Source of the DNA: Chloroflexota bacterium
GTDB taxonomy: Bacteria; Chloroflexota; Dehalococcoidia; Lucifugimonadales; UBA3495
Direction of reading: 5' to 3'
NCBI GenBank assembly: GCA_026710825.1
Contig: JAPOQH010000121.1
Span: forward strand, 62,001-126,000
Length of the DNA: 64,000 nt
The notes beneath the pieces were generated by a model. That model was not told the origin of the DNA, searched no databases, and worked only from the letters and a program-made list of their open reading frames with translations. Shown here in pieces: positions 52,581-62,253 of the stretch (positions are counted from its first letter, which is position 1; the number at the start of each line of letters is the position of its first letter). Made by a program: the position numbers and the translations under genes.

Positions 52581-54809
52581 ATGCCAGAATCTTCCAAAAT
52601 TATTTACACCGAAACTGACGAGGCTCCGTACCTCGCTACTCACTCCCTGTTGCCGATCTTGCAGGCGTTCACCAAGGGCTCCGGGATCGAGTTGGAAACG
52701 TGGGACATCTCGTTGTCCGGACGTATCATCGCCAACTTCCCCGACAACCTGACCGAAGCCCAGCGGATCCCCGACTATCTCCGGATGTGCGGCGAACTCT
52801 GCCTCGAACCCTCTGCCAATCTCATCAAGCTACCCAACATCAGCGCGTCAATTCCCCAACTCAAAGGCGCCATCGCGGAGCTGCAGGGCCAGGGATACGA
52901 CATACCCGATTACCCCGACCAACCCGCCAACGACGCCGAACGCGAGATTCAGGTCCGCTATTCCCGCGTGATTGGTAGCGCCGTGAACCCGGTCATTCGG
53001 GAGGGTAACTCCGACCGCCGCTCATCCAACGCGGTCAAAGAGCATGGCTTGCGTAATCCCCACCGCATGATGCAGGACTGGCCCGAGGTCTCGAAGACCC
53101 GTGTTGGCCACATGACCGACGGCGATTTCTTCAGTACCGAAGTCGCGGTTACTACCTCCCAGGCCGGAAGCGCCACCATACAGTTCGTCGCCAACGACGG
53201 CAGCGTAACCGAGCTCAAATCCGGCATCCCGTTGCAGGTCGGCGAAATCATTGACTGCGCCGTCATGAACGTTGCCAAATTGCGCCAGTTCTACACCGAG
53301 CAGATGGAGCAGGCCAAAGCCGACGACCTCCTGCTGGGTCTCCACGTCAAGACAACAATGATGCGCGTGTCGGACCCGATCATCTTCGGACATCTGGTTA
53401 CCGAATTTTTCAGCGACGTGTTCGATAAGCACGCAGAGGCATTGGCCCAGGTTGCGGTGGACCCCGACAACGGCGTAGCCGAATTGCTCACCAAGATCCA
53501 GGACCTTCCGGAAGCAAAGCGAACGGAAATCGAAGCCGATATCCAGGCATCTTACGACCAGCGCCCTGATCTCATGATGGTGAACTCCTACCGCGGCATC
53601 AGCAACCTCCACGTCCCCAGCGACACCATCATCGACGCTTCCATGCCGGTGGTCATCCGTGATGGCGGTCGTACCTGGGGACCCGACAACGAGCTCCACG
53701 ACACCATCGCCCTGATCCCGGACCGCTCCTACGCCACTATCTATCAGGCGGTGGTTGAAGACTGTCAGCAACACGGAGCCTTGGACCCCTCGACCCTCGG
53801 CAGCGTCGCCAACGTCGGCCTTATGGCCCAGGCCGCCGAGGAATACGGCTCCCACGACAAGACCTTTGAAGCCCCCGGCAACGGGTCCATCCAGGTCGTC
53901 GACCAATCCGGCAGCGTTCTGATGGAACAGAAGGTGGATAAAGACGACATCTTCCGGATGTGCCAGACCAAGGACCTCCCGATCCAGGACTGGGTCAAGC
54001 TCGGGGTGACCCGTTCCCGTCTCACCGGCCAGGCCGCCATATTCTGGCTCGACGCCAACCGGGCCCACGACGCAGAGCTGATCAAGAAGGTCGAACAATA
54101 CCTCCCTGATCATGACACCTCGGGCCTGGATATCCAGACCTTGCCTCCCCTCGAGGCCATGAGGGCCACCATCACCCGCAGCCGGGCCGGCCAGGACACC
54201 ATCGCAGTTACCGGTAACGTGCTGCGCGACTACCTCACTGACCTCTTCCCCATCCTTGAATTGGGCACCAGCGCCAAGATGCTGTCGGTCGTTCCGCTCC
54301 TAAATGGCGGTGGAATGTTCGAGACCGGCGCCGGCGGCTCTGCCCCTCGGCACGTACAGCAATTCGTCGAAGAAGGGCACTTGCGCTGGGACTCGCTCGG
54401 TGAATTCTGCGCCCTCGTAGCCTCCTTCGAGCACTATGGCGAAGTGTACAACAGCGATCAGGCCAGGCTCCTGGCCGACACTCTCGACCAGGCTATCGGC
54501 GAACACCTGGAGCACCAGCGCGCGCCATCCCGCAGAGTCAACGAACTCGACACCCGCGGCAGTCATTTCTACCTCGCCCTGTATTGGGCGCAGGCTCTCG
54601 CCAAGCAGGACCAGGACCCCGATCTGAAAGCCCGCTTCGCCGACGTCGCGCGTCGTATGGAAGAGAACGAAGAGAAAATCGTTCAGGAACTGGTTGACGC
54701 ACAGGGAGAAACCGTGAGCATCGGTGGTTACTATCGCCCCGATAGCCAGATGGCCGCCCAAGCCATGCGTCCCAGCGCCACCCTCAACGCCATTATCGAT
54801 GCAATCTAG
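52581..54809 (+). CDS. icd: Monomeric NADP-dependent isocitrate dehydrogenase
   Basis: This 742-residue enzyme is the monomeric IDH type, unrelated in length to the 45-kDa dimeric form. Seen: [20 protein letters not shown] at the start, SGRIIANFP near 47, the isocitrate-binding [14 protein letters not shown] near 142, and AARNGGRT-equivalent [15 protein letters not shown] near 360. The C-terminal part has [28 protein letters not shown] precedes the ATG. mdh follows after 44 bases, so two TCA enzymes are co-expressed. Confidence 0.95.
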   Translation: MPESSKIIYTETDEAPYLATHSLLPILQAFTKGSGIELETWDISLSGRIIANFPDNLTEAQRIPDYLRMCGELCLEPSANLIKLPNISASIPQLKGAIAELQGQGYDIPDYPDQPANDAEREIQVRYSRVIGSAVNPVIREGNSDRRSSNAVKEHGLRNPHRMMQDWPEVSKTRVGHMTDGDFFSTEVAVTTSQAGSATIQFVANDGSVTELKSGIPLQVGEIIDCAVMNVAKLRQFYTEQMEQAKADDLLLGLHVKTTMMRVSDPIIFGHLVTEFFSDVFDKHAEALAQVAVDPDNGVAELLTKIQDLPEAKRTEIEADIQASYDQRPDLMMVNSYRGISNLHVPSDTIIDASMPVVIRDGGRTWGPDNELHDTIALIPDRSYATIYQAVVEDCQQHGALDPSTLGSVANVGLMAQAAEEYGSHDKTFEAPGNGSIQVVDQSGSVLMEQKVDKDDIFRMCQTKDLPIQDWVKLGVTRSRLTGQAAIFWLDANRAHDAELIKKVEQYLPDHDTSGLDIQTLPPLEAMRATITRSRAGQDTIAVTGNVLRDYLTDLFPILELGTSAKMLSVVPLLNGGGMFETGAGGSAPRHVQQFVEEGHLRWDSLGEFCALVASFEHYGEVYNSDQARLLADTLDQAIGEHLEHQRAPSRRVNELDTRGSHFYLALYWAQALAKQDQDPDLKARFADVARRMEENEEKIVQELVDAQGETVSIGGYYRPDSQMAAQAMRPSATLNAIIDAI

Positions 54810-54853
54810 CGCCTTGCTGAACCGACAAGGCAACAAGGAGAAACCCTGACCAG

Positions 54854-55789
54854 ATGCGAAGTAAAGTCACTGTAGTGGGCGCCGGCAACGTCGGCGCCAC
54901 CACCGCCCAGCGTATCCATCAACTGGGTTACGCTGATGTCGTCCTGGTGGACGTGGTCGAGGACCTGCCCCAGGGAAAGGGCTTGGATATGCTGGAATCG
55001 GGGCCCATCATCGGCTCCGACGGTACGATCACCGGTTCCAACGGATACGAGGAGACCGCCGGCTCTGACGTGGTCGTCATCACGGCGGGTATCGCCCGCC
55101 GCCCTGGTATGAGCCGCGACGACCTTCTGCTCACCAACATGCGGATCACCGCCGCGGTGACCCAGGAGATAGTCAAGTACTCCCCCGACTGCATCATCCT
55201 TGCGGTGACCAACCCTCTGGATGCCATGGTGCAGAACGTATTCCAGACCGCCGGTTTCCCCCGCAACAGGGTCTTCGGCATGGCCGGCGTTCTCGACACT
55301 GCCCGCTACCGTACCTTTATCGCCCAGGAACTCAACGTCTCGGTCGACGATGTGCAGGCTATGGTTCTGGGAGGCCACGGCGATGACATGGTGCCGCTCG
55401 TGCGCTACACCACCGTCGGCTGCATTCCACTTACTGAACTTCTGTCCCAGGACCGCATCGACTCCATCGTCCAACGCACTCGCGACGGCGGCGGCGAGAT
55501 CGTGGCGCTCCTCAAGCAGGGTTCGGCGTTCTACGCCCCATCAGCAGCCATCACCGAGATGGTCGAGGCCATCCTCTTGGATAAAAAGCGTATCCTCCCC
55601 GGCTGCGCGTATCTCGAGGGCGAGTACGGCATCAACGGCCTCTGCGTCGGAGTCCCGGTCAAGATTGGCGCCAACGGCGTCGAGCAGGTCATCGAGATTA
55701 GCCTCACCGACGAAGAAATGACCGCTCTGCAGAGCTCGGCCGCCTCCGTACAGGAACTCGTGGACGTCATGGCCAACGCCGAGGCATAG
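54854..55789 (+). CDS. mdh: Malate dehydrogenase
   Basis: A 311-residue LDH-like malate dehydrogenase. The NAD motif [13 protein letters not shown] near residue 7, Asp at [17 protein letters not shown] (NAD specificity) near 34, the substrate arginines in [14 protein letters not shown] near 80, and the catalytic His in [11 protein letters not shown] near 174 are present. The Arg in RRPGMSR is the malate-type residue. It lies 44 bases after icd and is followed by a hairpin. Confidence 0.95.
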   Translation: MRSKVTVVGAGNVGATTAQRIHQLGYADVVLVDVVEDLPQGKGLDMLESGPIIGSDGTITGSNGYEETAGSDVVVITAGIARRPGMSRDDLLLTNMRITAAVTQEIVKYSPDCIILAVTNPLDAMVQNVFQTAGFPRNRVFGMAGVLDTARYRTFIAQELNVSVDDVQAMVLGGHGDDMVPLVRYTTVGCIPLTELLSQDRIDSIVQRTRDGGGEIVALLKQGSAFYAPSAAITEMVEAILLDKKRILPGCAYLEGEYGINGLCVGVPVKIGANGVEQVIEISLTDEEMTALQSSAASVQELVDVMANAEA

Positions 55790-55823
55790 TCCGCACAACC
55801 CCCGGATTTACCCAGTATTACGC

Positions 55824-55855
55824 GAGGGCGGGTTCCATACCCGCCCTCATTTCTG
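55824..55855 (+). terminator. Terminator after mdh; GC-palindrome family member
   Basis: 10-bp perfect stem, arms GAGGGCGGGT (55824-55833) and ACCCGCCCTC (55839-55848), followed by ATTTCTG, a weak T-run. The next promoter lies only 20 bases on. Confidence 0.7.
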
Positions 55856-55867
55856 TGGTGGCGAGTG

Positions 55868-55873
55868 TATAAT
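55868..55873 (+). promoter_or_regulatory. -10 box of the second class III aminotransferase gene
   Basis: TATAAT within a T/A-rich stretch just after the mdh hairpin; start near 55880. The -35 is not convincing. GGAGG lies 8 bases before the ATG at 55906. Confidence 0.6.
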
Positions 55874-55905
55874 TTAAAAAATTATGACAAATGGAGGACG
55901 CCCCC

Positions 55906-57201
55906 ATGACTGAGCGGACTGAAATCGAACGGCAACTGTTGGCGAAAGCTGCTCAATTCCTGCCGGGCAAATCCAACGGCAACACCAACTATCCCGAGGA
56001 ATTGAACTTCCTCGTGCGTGAGGGGAAGGCGGGCCGGTGCTGGGACGTATCTGGCAACGAATATGTCGACTGGCTCATGGGGTCTGGCCCTATGATCCTC
56101 GGGCATGCCCACCCCGCCGTCACCGAAGCGGTAATCGAGGCGGTCGGTCGCGGGTCAACCTTCTTCGCCAACAACGACCAGGCGGTGATGCTCGCTGAGG
56201 AACTCTGCAAGGCCGTCCCCTGCGCCGACAAGGTCCGATTCACCACCAGCGGCACCGACGCCTGCTTCCAGGCCATGCGCGCCGCCCGCGCCTACACCGG
56301 TAAGGAAAAAATTCTCAAGTTCGAGGGTGGTTACCACGGCACCAGCGATTACGCCATGATGTCGGTGTTCGCCTCGGCGAGCGTGGAGTTTCCCCAGGCG
56401 GAGGCCAACAGCGCCGGTATCCCTCGGGCCCTCAGCGACCTTATGCTTGTCTCACAGTTCAACGATCTCGATACCACCGCCGCCATCGTCGACGCCCACA
56501 AGGATGAACTCGCCGCCATTATCGTCGAACCCCTGCAGCGCACCCTGGCGCCCAACCCTGGATTCCTGGCCGGCCTCCGCAAAATCACCGAAGACGCCGG
56601 AATCCTGCTCATATTCGACGAGGTGGTAACCGGCTTCCGCCTTGCCTATGGTGGCGCCCAGGAATACTACGGCGTGACTCCGGACTTGTGCTCGGTTGGC
56701 AAGATCATGGGTGGTGGATATCCGCTGGCCGGTGTCCTTGGCAATGACGACGTTATGTCGGTGTACGACCGCTCTGCAGTCTCGTCCGACAGCTACGTGG
56801 ATCAAATAGGCACCCTCAACGGCAACCCCATCGCTTGCGCCGCCGGTTTGGCCACCCTCGCGGAACTACGCAAGGAAGGTACGTACGATCGCCTCCACAG
56901 CGTTGGCGGACGCATCCGGAACGCCTTGGTCGACGCCTGCTCGGAGCAGGGATTTACGGTCCAGAGCGTCGGCGAGGACGCCATATTCGACATCTACTTC
57001 GCCGACCATGCCGTCCAGAATTACCGAGACGGACTGGCTGCCGACCCAGCCCCACTGGCTAGGCTCAACGCCGGCCTGTTGGAGCATGGCATCATCAAGT
57101 CCTGGCCGCAGAAATTCTACCCGTCCGTCGCCCACACTGACGCAGACGTCGACCAGACCATCGCCGCCATCCGCGAAGTCGCTCCAACCCTCCGCAGCTA
57201 A
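55906..57201 (+). CDS. Class III PLP aminotransferase, glutamate-1-semialdehyde aminomutase-like
   Basis: A 431-residue fold-type I enzyme. Seen: GSGPMILGHAHPAV near residue 56, RFTTSGTDACFQAMRAARAYTG near 108, LIFDEVVTGFRLAYGGAQEYYG near 232, and the PLP Lys in SVGKIMGGGYPLAGVLG near 262. It is a paralogue of the gene at 27005-28327 and no haem genes are near, so HemL activity is doubtful. ATG 55906 is supported by GGAGG. It overlaps the next convergent gene by 4 bases. Confidence 0.86.
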   Translation: MTERTEIERQLLAKAAQFLPGKSNGNTNYPEELNFLVREGKAGRCWDVSGNEYVDWLMGSGPMILGHAHPAVTEAVIEAVGRGSTFFANNDQAVMLAEELCKAVPCADKVRFTTSGTDACFQAMRAARAYTGKEKILKFEGGYHGTSDYAMMSVFASASVEFPQAEANSAGIPRALSDLMLVSQFNDLDTTAAIVDAHKDELAAIIVEPLQRTLAPNPGFLAGLRKITEDAGILLIFDEVVTGFRLAYGGAQEYYGVTPDLCSVGKIMGGGYPLAGVLGNDDVMSVYDRSAVSSDSYVDQIGTLNGNPIACAAGLATLAELRKEGTYDRLHSVGGRIRNALVDACSEQGFTVQSVGEDAIFDIYFADHAVQNYRDGLAADPAPLARLNAGLLEHGIIKSWPQKFYPSVAHTDADVDQTIAAIREVAPTLRS

Positions 57202-57833
57202 CACCTGCCAGGATCCCTCCTAATGGGCATCACGTCCACACTGAACACGCGGGAGCCCGTGTACCCGTCTCTGACAAACAGTGCTTGGCCGGGATAGCGT
57301 TTCCTTATCTCCAATTCGAAGCCTATCCTGGCCTCATCTAGTCGCTGCTCCAGTTCGTCCTCTAACTCACTGAGGAATTGCAAGCCATCGTCCGTTAACG
57401 CACCAGAGTGATATGCCTCTGACTCCACCCTGCAACCGAGCACGTCGCATGGCGAGGCGGCGCATGCGGGGTTCGCCACGTCAGGGCATTGGTGCTGGCG
57501 GGGAAACTCGCGCACTTGGCTGCTGCATTGTACCCGGTAGGAGAATGAGCTATGGGTTTCCCCTGGTTCGAACGACTCCACGGTCAAAATGTTGACCTCC
57601 ACGTAATCTAGGGTACGTGGATTGATGATGATGAAATCATAGCCTCGGCGATGTGGCTTCCCACCAGGGAATATACTGGATCCTGAGTGGATGCGGGACG
57701 GTTCGTGGGGTATGCGGACGAAGTCAACGGTCAGTTCCCTGCCGGCCAGATTGGAAGTCGGTTCCACATCCAAATGCACAACGTTTCGGATCACGACGTG
57801 AGGGTTTTTGATGACAACGAACGGCTGCGGCAT
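57198..57833 (-). CDS. Cys-containing protein of unknown function
   Basis: A 211-residue protein with no signal or membrane segment that I do not recognise. The N-terminal half is beta-rich (PFVVIKNPHVVIRNVVHLDV, YDFIIINPRTLDYVEVNIL). A central cysteine group QCPDVANPACAASPCDVLGC near residues 118-137 could bind metal. A helical segment LSELEDELEQRLDEARIGFELE follows. The ATG at 57833 has AGAGG upstream. The stop overlaps that of the convergent aminotransferase by 4 bases. No neighbour suggests a role. Confidence 0.6.
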   Translation of the reverse strand: MPQPFVVIKNPHVVIRNVVHLDVEPTSNLAGRELTVDFVRIPHEPSRIHSGSSIFPGGKPHRRGYDFIIINPRTLDYVEVNILTVESFEPGETHSSFSYRVQCSSQVREFPRQHQCPDVANPACAASPCDVLGCRVESEAYHSGALTDDGLQFLSELEDELEQRLDEARIGFELEIRKRYPGQALFVRDGYTGSRVFSVDVMPIRRDPGRC

Positions 57834-57872
57834 ACTTACGCCTCTTTTTCCTGACGAATGACCTGGCAAAAA

Positions 57873-57895
57873 GGGGCAGGTCTTCGACCCGCCCC
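57873..57895 (-). terminator. Terminator of the succinate dehydrogenase operon; GC-palindrome family member
   Basis: Arms 57873-57882 and 57886-57895 (core GGGGC/GCCCC, one mismatch), followed on the minus strand by TTTTT (complement of 57868-57872). Confidence 0.78.
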
Positions 57896-57921
57896 TCGAT
57901 CTCACTAACCTGCGAGAAGAT

Positions 57922-58800
57922 CTACCGCCCGCGTATCTTTACTTCCAACGGCCCGGTACTCACGATGTGCTTCTTGAGCCCCAGTTCGTTTGGAGACATC
58001 CCCATTGCCAACCCGATCAATTGCGGCATGTGCAATATCGGTAAGTCAATGGACCGGCGGGCCTGCGAGGCGGCTTTAGGTTGGAATCCATCCAAGTTCA
58101 GGTGGCACAACGGACACGGGGTAACCATCGCGTCTGCTCCAAGGTCTTTGACCTCGGACGTATGCTTCCCTACCATCGCCATCGAGTTTCGTTGGTTGAT
58201 GGTCAAAATGGGGAACCCACAGCAACGGGTCTTGCCCTCAAAATCCACCAGCGTTGCTCCCAGCAACTGGATCAGCATTTCCAGCGACTGCTGCCGTTCA
58301 GGGTGTTCCTCAATATCCAGCGCCTCGGTAGGCCGGACTATGTAGCATCCGTAGAAGGGTGCAATCTTCAACTCGGTCAGCGGCCTGGTGATCAGCGATC
58401 CCAAACGGTCCAACCCGTAGTCCTCGATCAGGATCCACAGCAGATGCTTGGGCTCGCTGTTCCCGCTGTATTCCAGCCCTTCCTCCGCCAGGTGCGAGTT
58501 AATCTCGGCCAGGTACTCCGGATCCCTCATCCGGTGGTTCGCCTGCGACATCACTCCCTGGCACGTGCTGCATATCGTCAAGATCGGCAGACCCATCTTC
58601 TCGGCTTTCGCGAAGTTGCGCGCATTCAACGTATCGCCGAATAGCTGATTCTTCTCCTGAATCACGCCCGCTCCGGTACACGTCCAGCCGGGGATTTCCT
58701 CCAGTTCGATGCCCATGCGGTCGCACACCATGCGCGCCGCTGGGTAGAGTTCGGGCGCGCCTCCTTGAGACACGCAGCCCGGGAAAAAGGCGTACTTCAC
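57922..58800 (-). CDS. Succinate dehydrogenase CCG-domain subunit (HdrB/SdhE-like)
   Basis: A 292-residue protein with two cysteine-rich CCG modules of the heterodisulfide-reductase B type. Module 1: [10 protein letters not shown] near residue 5, GWTCTGAG near 37 and ICSTCQG near 76; the usual CC reads CT. Module 2: FYGCYIVRP near 150, TRCCGFP near 192 and PCPLCHLNL near 228. In SdhE-type complexes this subunit replaces the haem membrane anchor. It is the third gene of an sdhA-sdhB-(this) set, with no sdhC/D seen. GTG start with GAGGAGG 8 bases upstream; the longer frame would run into the upstream hairpin. Confidence 0.87.
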   Translation of the reverse strand: MKYAFFPGCVSQGGAPELYPAARMVCDRMGIELEEIPGWTCTGAGVIQEKNQLFGDTLNARNFAKAEKMGLPILTICSTCQGVMSQANHRMRDPEYLAEINSHLAEEGLEYSGNSEPKHLLWILIEDYGLDRLGSLITRPLTELKIAPFYGCYIVRPTEALDIEEHPERQQSLEMLIQLLGATLVDFEGKTRCCGFPILTINQRNSMAMVGKHTSEVKDLGADAMVTPCPLCHLNLDGFQPKAASQARRSIDLPILHMPQLIGLAMGMSPNELGLKKHIVSTGPLEVKIRGR

Positions 58801-58836
58801 TGGTTTGTCCTCCTCGTGGCTCCGGTCACCGACGGT

Positions 58837-58864
58837 GTAGGGGCGAATAATCATTCGCCCCTAC
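58837..58864. repeat. GC-palindrome family member between sdhB and the CCG-domain gene
   Basis: Perfect 12-bp stem, arms GTAGGGGCGAAT (58837-58848) and ATTCGCCCCTAC (58853-58864). No T-run. It lies inside an operon, so it is more likely an inserted palindromic repeat or mRNA-processing hairpin than a terminator. Confidence 0.75.
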
Positions 58865-58905
58865 GGGAACCGACGTGACTTTCGAGTATCTCGTAAGCGA
58901 ATCCC

Positions 58906-59910
58906 CTAGCCGAACGGCGAGTTGTTGCTCACCTTGGGTGCGGCCGGTTCCGGTTGTGTTCGGTCGAATATTCGGCGAACGGCTTCCACGTTGTCCACGT
59001 TTTTGTGAGCGATGGGCGGCATCTTCCCTCTCCGCATCGCCCTGAACGCCACCGGCATGTAGTCCATCAGAGCCGGCAGGTTCATCATGCCCACCGATTT
59101 TATCGGCAACCGCAACTCATCAAGTCGCCCGCTGTGGCCCACAGATTCCGTAAACGCGTCGGTGTGCCGCGCGCCATTGTTGTTGTCGTACCCGGCTTGG
59201 ATGGCCTGCTCGCGCATCGCCATGATCCGGTCCATGGGCGCCACGCCCTTCGGGCACGCCTGCACGCATTCGTTGCACCGGGTGCAGTCCCAGATGCCCG
59301 TCGGCTCGCTCAAAGCCCACAGCCGCTCCATGGAAACGCCCTCGTCGTCGCCGTCGCGCGGGTCGGCCGTGAACCGGTACGCTTTGGCCAGCGCCGCCGG
59401 TCCCAGGAACGTCGGGTCGACTTCCAGCACCGTGCAATCCGACACGCACGCCCCGCACATGATGCACGCCGTCACACTGGAAAGGTGCAGCATCGCATCG
59501 TTGGAGACGATGTACTCGCCTTCCGGTTCCCTTCCGATGTGTTTCAGATACGGATCGACGGCCTCGATTTTCTCCCAGAAGAGATCGAAGTTGACCACTA
59601 GGTCCTTCACCACCGGCATCACGCCCGCCGGCTCTACCGTGATCACCCCGTCCTGAATCACCGTGTTTGCAATGGTCTTGCAGGCCAGGCCGGCGTGTCC
59701 GTTGATCCTCATCGCGCAAGAGCCGCAGATAGCGCTCCGGCACGAGCACCGTAACGACAGCGTACCGTCGTCGTCCTCGCGGATCTGGATCAACGCGTCC
59801 AGCACCGTCGCGTTGTCGGCAATGGTGACCGGATAGTCCTGCCAGTAAGGCAGGCGGCGTTCGTCAACCGCCTCCGGGTCCTGTCGTCTTACCCTGATCG
59901 TGACGTCCAT
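58906..59910 (-). CDS. sdhB: Succinate dehydrogenase/fumarate reductase iron-sulfur subunit
   Basis: A 334-residue iron-sulfur protein, longer than the classical 240. The [2Fe-2S] ligands are in LRCSCRSAICGSCAMRI near residues 53-69 with a fourth Cys in GLACK. The [4Fe-4S]/[3Fe-4S] sites are in CIMCGACVSDCTV near 150 and CTRCNECVQACPKG near 207. The extra C-terminal 90 residues end in a Pro-rich tail. It lies 3 bases after sdhA and before a hairpin and the CCG-domain gene. Confidence 0.94.
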   Translation of the reverse strand: MDVTIRVRRQDPEAVDERRLPYWQDYPVTIADNATVLDALIQIREDDDGTLSLRCSCRSAICGSCAMRINGHAGLACKTIANTVIQDGVITVEPAGVMPVVKDLVVNFDLFWEKIEAVDPYLKHIGREPEGEYIVSNDAMLHLSSVTACIMCGACVSDCTVLEVDPTFLGPAALAKAYRFTADPRDGDDEGVSMERLWALSEPTGIWDCTRCNECVQACPKGVAPMDRIMAMREQAIQAGYDNNNGARHTDAFTESVGHSGRLDELRLPIKSVGMMNLPALMDYMPVAFRAMRRGKMPPIAHKNVDNVEAVRRIFDRTQPEPAAPKVSNNSPFG

Positions 59911-59913
59911 GTC

Positions 59914-61602
59914 CTAGTACTTCCTCTCTTCCGGTGTCCAATTGGTGATGACCACGGGCAGTTCGGAGACTTGGGGCCCGCCGTCGCCTTGGGTCAGCAC
60001 GATGTGGTGCAGCCATTCCTCGTCGTTCCGCTCCGGGTAATCCACGCGGAATTGCGCTCCCCGGCTCTCCCTGCGTTCCAGCGCGCCAACCGCAATGGTG
60101 TCCGCGCAGTCCAGCATGTATCCCAACTCCAACGCAAATATCAGGTCGGTGTTGAACGTCTTGGCTTTGTTTTGCACGGGAACGTTTTCGTACCGGCGGC
60201 GGAGATCATGCAGGTCGCCCAACGTCTCCTGGATGCCTTCCTCGTTGCGGAAAACCGCGACGTTGCGGTTCATCGAGTCGCCCATATCCTTCCGGATTGC
60301 TCCCCACCGGTCGCCGTTTTCCGGCCGGTCCAGCATCTCCTGGATCCGTCGCCGCTCGCGAGCCAGCGTCGCGTTGGAGTCAAAATCGGCATATCCGATG
60401 CTGCGCACCGCGTCGGCTGCGTGGTTGCCGGCCCGCTCTCCGAACACGATGGTGTCCAGTAGCGAGTTGGCGCCCAGGCGGTTGCCGCCGTGTACGCTCA
60501 CGTTGGCGCACTCTCCGGCCGCATAGATTCCATTCAGGTTGGTCAAACCGTTTACGTCGGTTTTTATCCCACCCATTATGTAATGCATGCCGGGGCGAAT
60601 CGGAATGGGTTCTCGGATCATGTCCGCGCCGGCCAGGTCGATTCCGATTTCCCGGATCTGGCTCAGCTTTTCCATGATCAGAGACTCACCGAGGTGAGTG
60701 CAGTCGAGGTACACGCAGCCATCGACTCCGTTCCCACCGTTAATCTCGGTCTGCTCCGCCCGGGACACCACGTCGCGGGATGCCAGCTCCATCATGTTCG
60801 GAGCATACTTCTCCATGAAGCGGTTGCCGTCTTTGTCCCGCAGGTAAGCTCCCTCACCTCGGGCGGCCTCGGAGATGAGCACGCCGCTCCCTGCAAGCGT
60901 GGTGGGATGGTATTGCACCATCTCCATGTCCATCAGTTGTCCGCCGGCGTTATAAATCAGCCCCATGCCGTCGCCCGTGACAATCAGGGCGTTGGTGCTC
61001 GGCTCAAACAACCGTCCGCAACCGCCCGTGGCAAATATCACGGTCTTGGCCCGGATCACGTGCAACTCGCCGGTCCTGATCTCCAGTGCGATCACTCCGG
61101 CGGCACGTCCCTCCTCCATGATCAGCGAAGTGACGAACCACTCCTCGTAGCGCTGTACACCGGATTTGATGAGTTGCTCGAACATCACGTGAAGCAGCGC
61201 CTGCCCGGTGAAGTCCCCCACAAAGAAGGTTCGCGCCCGACGTTGTCCGCCGAACGCGCGCGTGCCCAACCGGCCCTCATCGTCCCGGTTGAACGTAACG
61301 CCCATGTGCTCCATGTCGATCAGCGACGCGCCGGCCTGCCGGCACATCACTTCGATGGCGTCCTGGTCTCCAAGGAAGTCGCTGCCCTTGATCGTGTCGT
61401 AGGCGTGATCTTCCCAGTCATCGCCACGGTCCAGCAACGCGGCGTTGATTCCGCCCTGGGCCGCGTTCGAGTGGCTGCGAACCGGATGGACCTTGCTGAT
61501 GATGGCAGTGGTCGCCCCTCCGGCTCGGGCCGCGATCGCCGCCCTCATTCCGGCCAGGCCAGCCCCTACGATCAACACGTCGTGCTGCAAATCCTCTGGC
61601 AT
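59914..61602 (-). CDS. sdhA: Succinate dehydrogenase/fumarate reductase flavoprotein subunit
   Basis: A 562-residue flavoprotein. FAD-binding [17 protein letters not shown] near residue 13, the covalent-FAD His in [15 protein letters not shown] near 43, the substrate-binding QFHPTT-equivalent [11 protein letters not shown] near 235, and [24 protein letters not shown] split near 365-388 are seen. ATG 61602 is chosen because GGAGG lies 8-9 bases upstream. sdhB and the CCG subunit follow, so the complex is likely of type E and transfers electrons to quinone. Confidence 0.95.
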   Translation of the reverse strand: MPEDLQHDVLIVGAGLAGMRAAIAARAGGATTAIISKVHPVRSHSNAAQGGINAALLDRGDDWEDHAYDTIKGSDFLGDQDAIEVMCRQAGASLIDMEHMGVTFNRDDEGRLGTRAFGGQRRARTFFVGDFTGQALLHVMFEQLIKSGVQRYEEWFVTSLIMEEGRAAGVIALEIRTGELHVIRAKTVIFATGGCGRLFEPSTNALIVTGDGMGLIYNAGGQLMDMEMVQYHPTTLAGSGVLISEAARGEGAYLRDKDGNRFMEKYAPNMMELASRDVVSRAEQTEINGGNGVDGCVYLDCTHLGESLIMEKLSQIREIGIDLAGADMIREPIPIRPGMHYIMGGIKTDVNGLTNLNGIYAAGECANVSVHGGNRLGANSLLDTIVFGERAGNHAADAVRSIGYADFDSNATLARERRRIQEMLDRPENGDRWGAIRKDMGDSMNRNVAVFRNEEGIQETLGDLHDLRRRYENVPVQNKAKTFNTDLIFALELGYMLDCADTIAVGALERRESRGAQFRVDYPERNDEEWLHHIVLTQGDGGPQVSELPVVITNWTPEERKY

Positions 61603-61684
61603 TTGTGATTTCCTCCAACCGGAAAGCGACAATCCGGTTCCTTGTGGCGCCCCTATGGTCTAGCGGCGCGCCGATTTTCGACGG

Positions 61685-62251
61685 CTAATTATCCCCCAAG
61701 ACACGCATGGCAAGCAACAGCGACGCCACGCTCTTGGCATCTCTTATGGTACCGTCGCCGATTAGGTTCGGTATGTCGGCCATCGGCACACGGACGACTT
61801 CGATGAATTCGTCCTCGTCAGCTTCCAGGCGCGCCGGGACCAGTTCCCTGGCTACGTACGCGTGGATCATCTGTGTACACCAACCAGGTGCAACATAAAA
61901 ATTGCCGAGAGCCTCAAGATGGGTTGCGGTGTGTCCGATCTCTTCCTGCAATTCGCGCAGCGCGGTCGCCCCCGGGTCCTCTCCTGATTCCATCTTCCCC
62001 GCCGGAGCTTCCAGCAGAAACGCCTCTACCGCTTTCCGGAACTGACGCACCATCAGGACGTTGTTGTCGCCATCCACCGGAACGATGCAAACCGAATACG
62101 GATGGTCCACGATCTCCCGCGTCAACTCTCGTCCATCGGGGAGGCTCACCGTCTCCAACCGTACTTGGATCAAATCGCCCTCATACGCCGTGCTCGCGGC
62201 AATCGTCGGCTCTTCCCACGCGCCCGCATGCGCTTTGTCCTGCGTCGCCAT
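61685..62251 (-). CDS. Nudix hydrolase, ADP-ribose pyrophosphatase-like (first of tandem pair)
   Basis: A 188-residue Nudix protein. The Nudix box G-ED-GATALRELQEEIGH near residues 83-105 has the REUxEE core intact. EIVDHPYSVCIVPVDGDNNVL and VRQFRKAVEAFLLEAPAGKM before it are typical of ADP-ribose/ADP-sugar hydrolases. The C-terminus ends in SLLLAMRVLGDN. It is a close paralogue of the gene just upstream, from which it is separated by 2 bases. Confidence 0.9.
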   Translation of the reverse strand: MATQDKAHAGAWEEPTIAASTAYEGDLIQVRLETVSLPDGRELTREIVDHPYSVCIVPVDGDNNVLMVRQFRKAVEAFLLEAPAGKMESGEDPGATALRELQEEIGHTATHLEALGNFYVAPGWCTQMIHAYVARELVPARLEADEDEFIEVVRVPMADIPNLIGDGTIRDAKSVASLLLAMRVLGDN

Positions 62252-62253
62252 CC

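Noticed and set aside
60490-61608. 372-codon plus-strand open frame inside sdhA
   Set aside because: Antisense shadow of a conserved flavoprotein.
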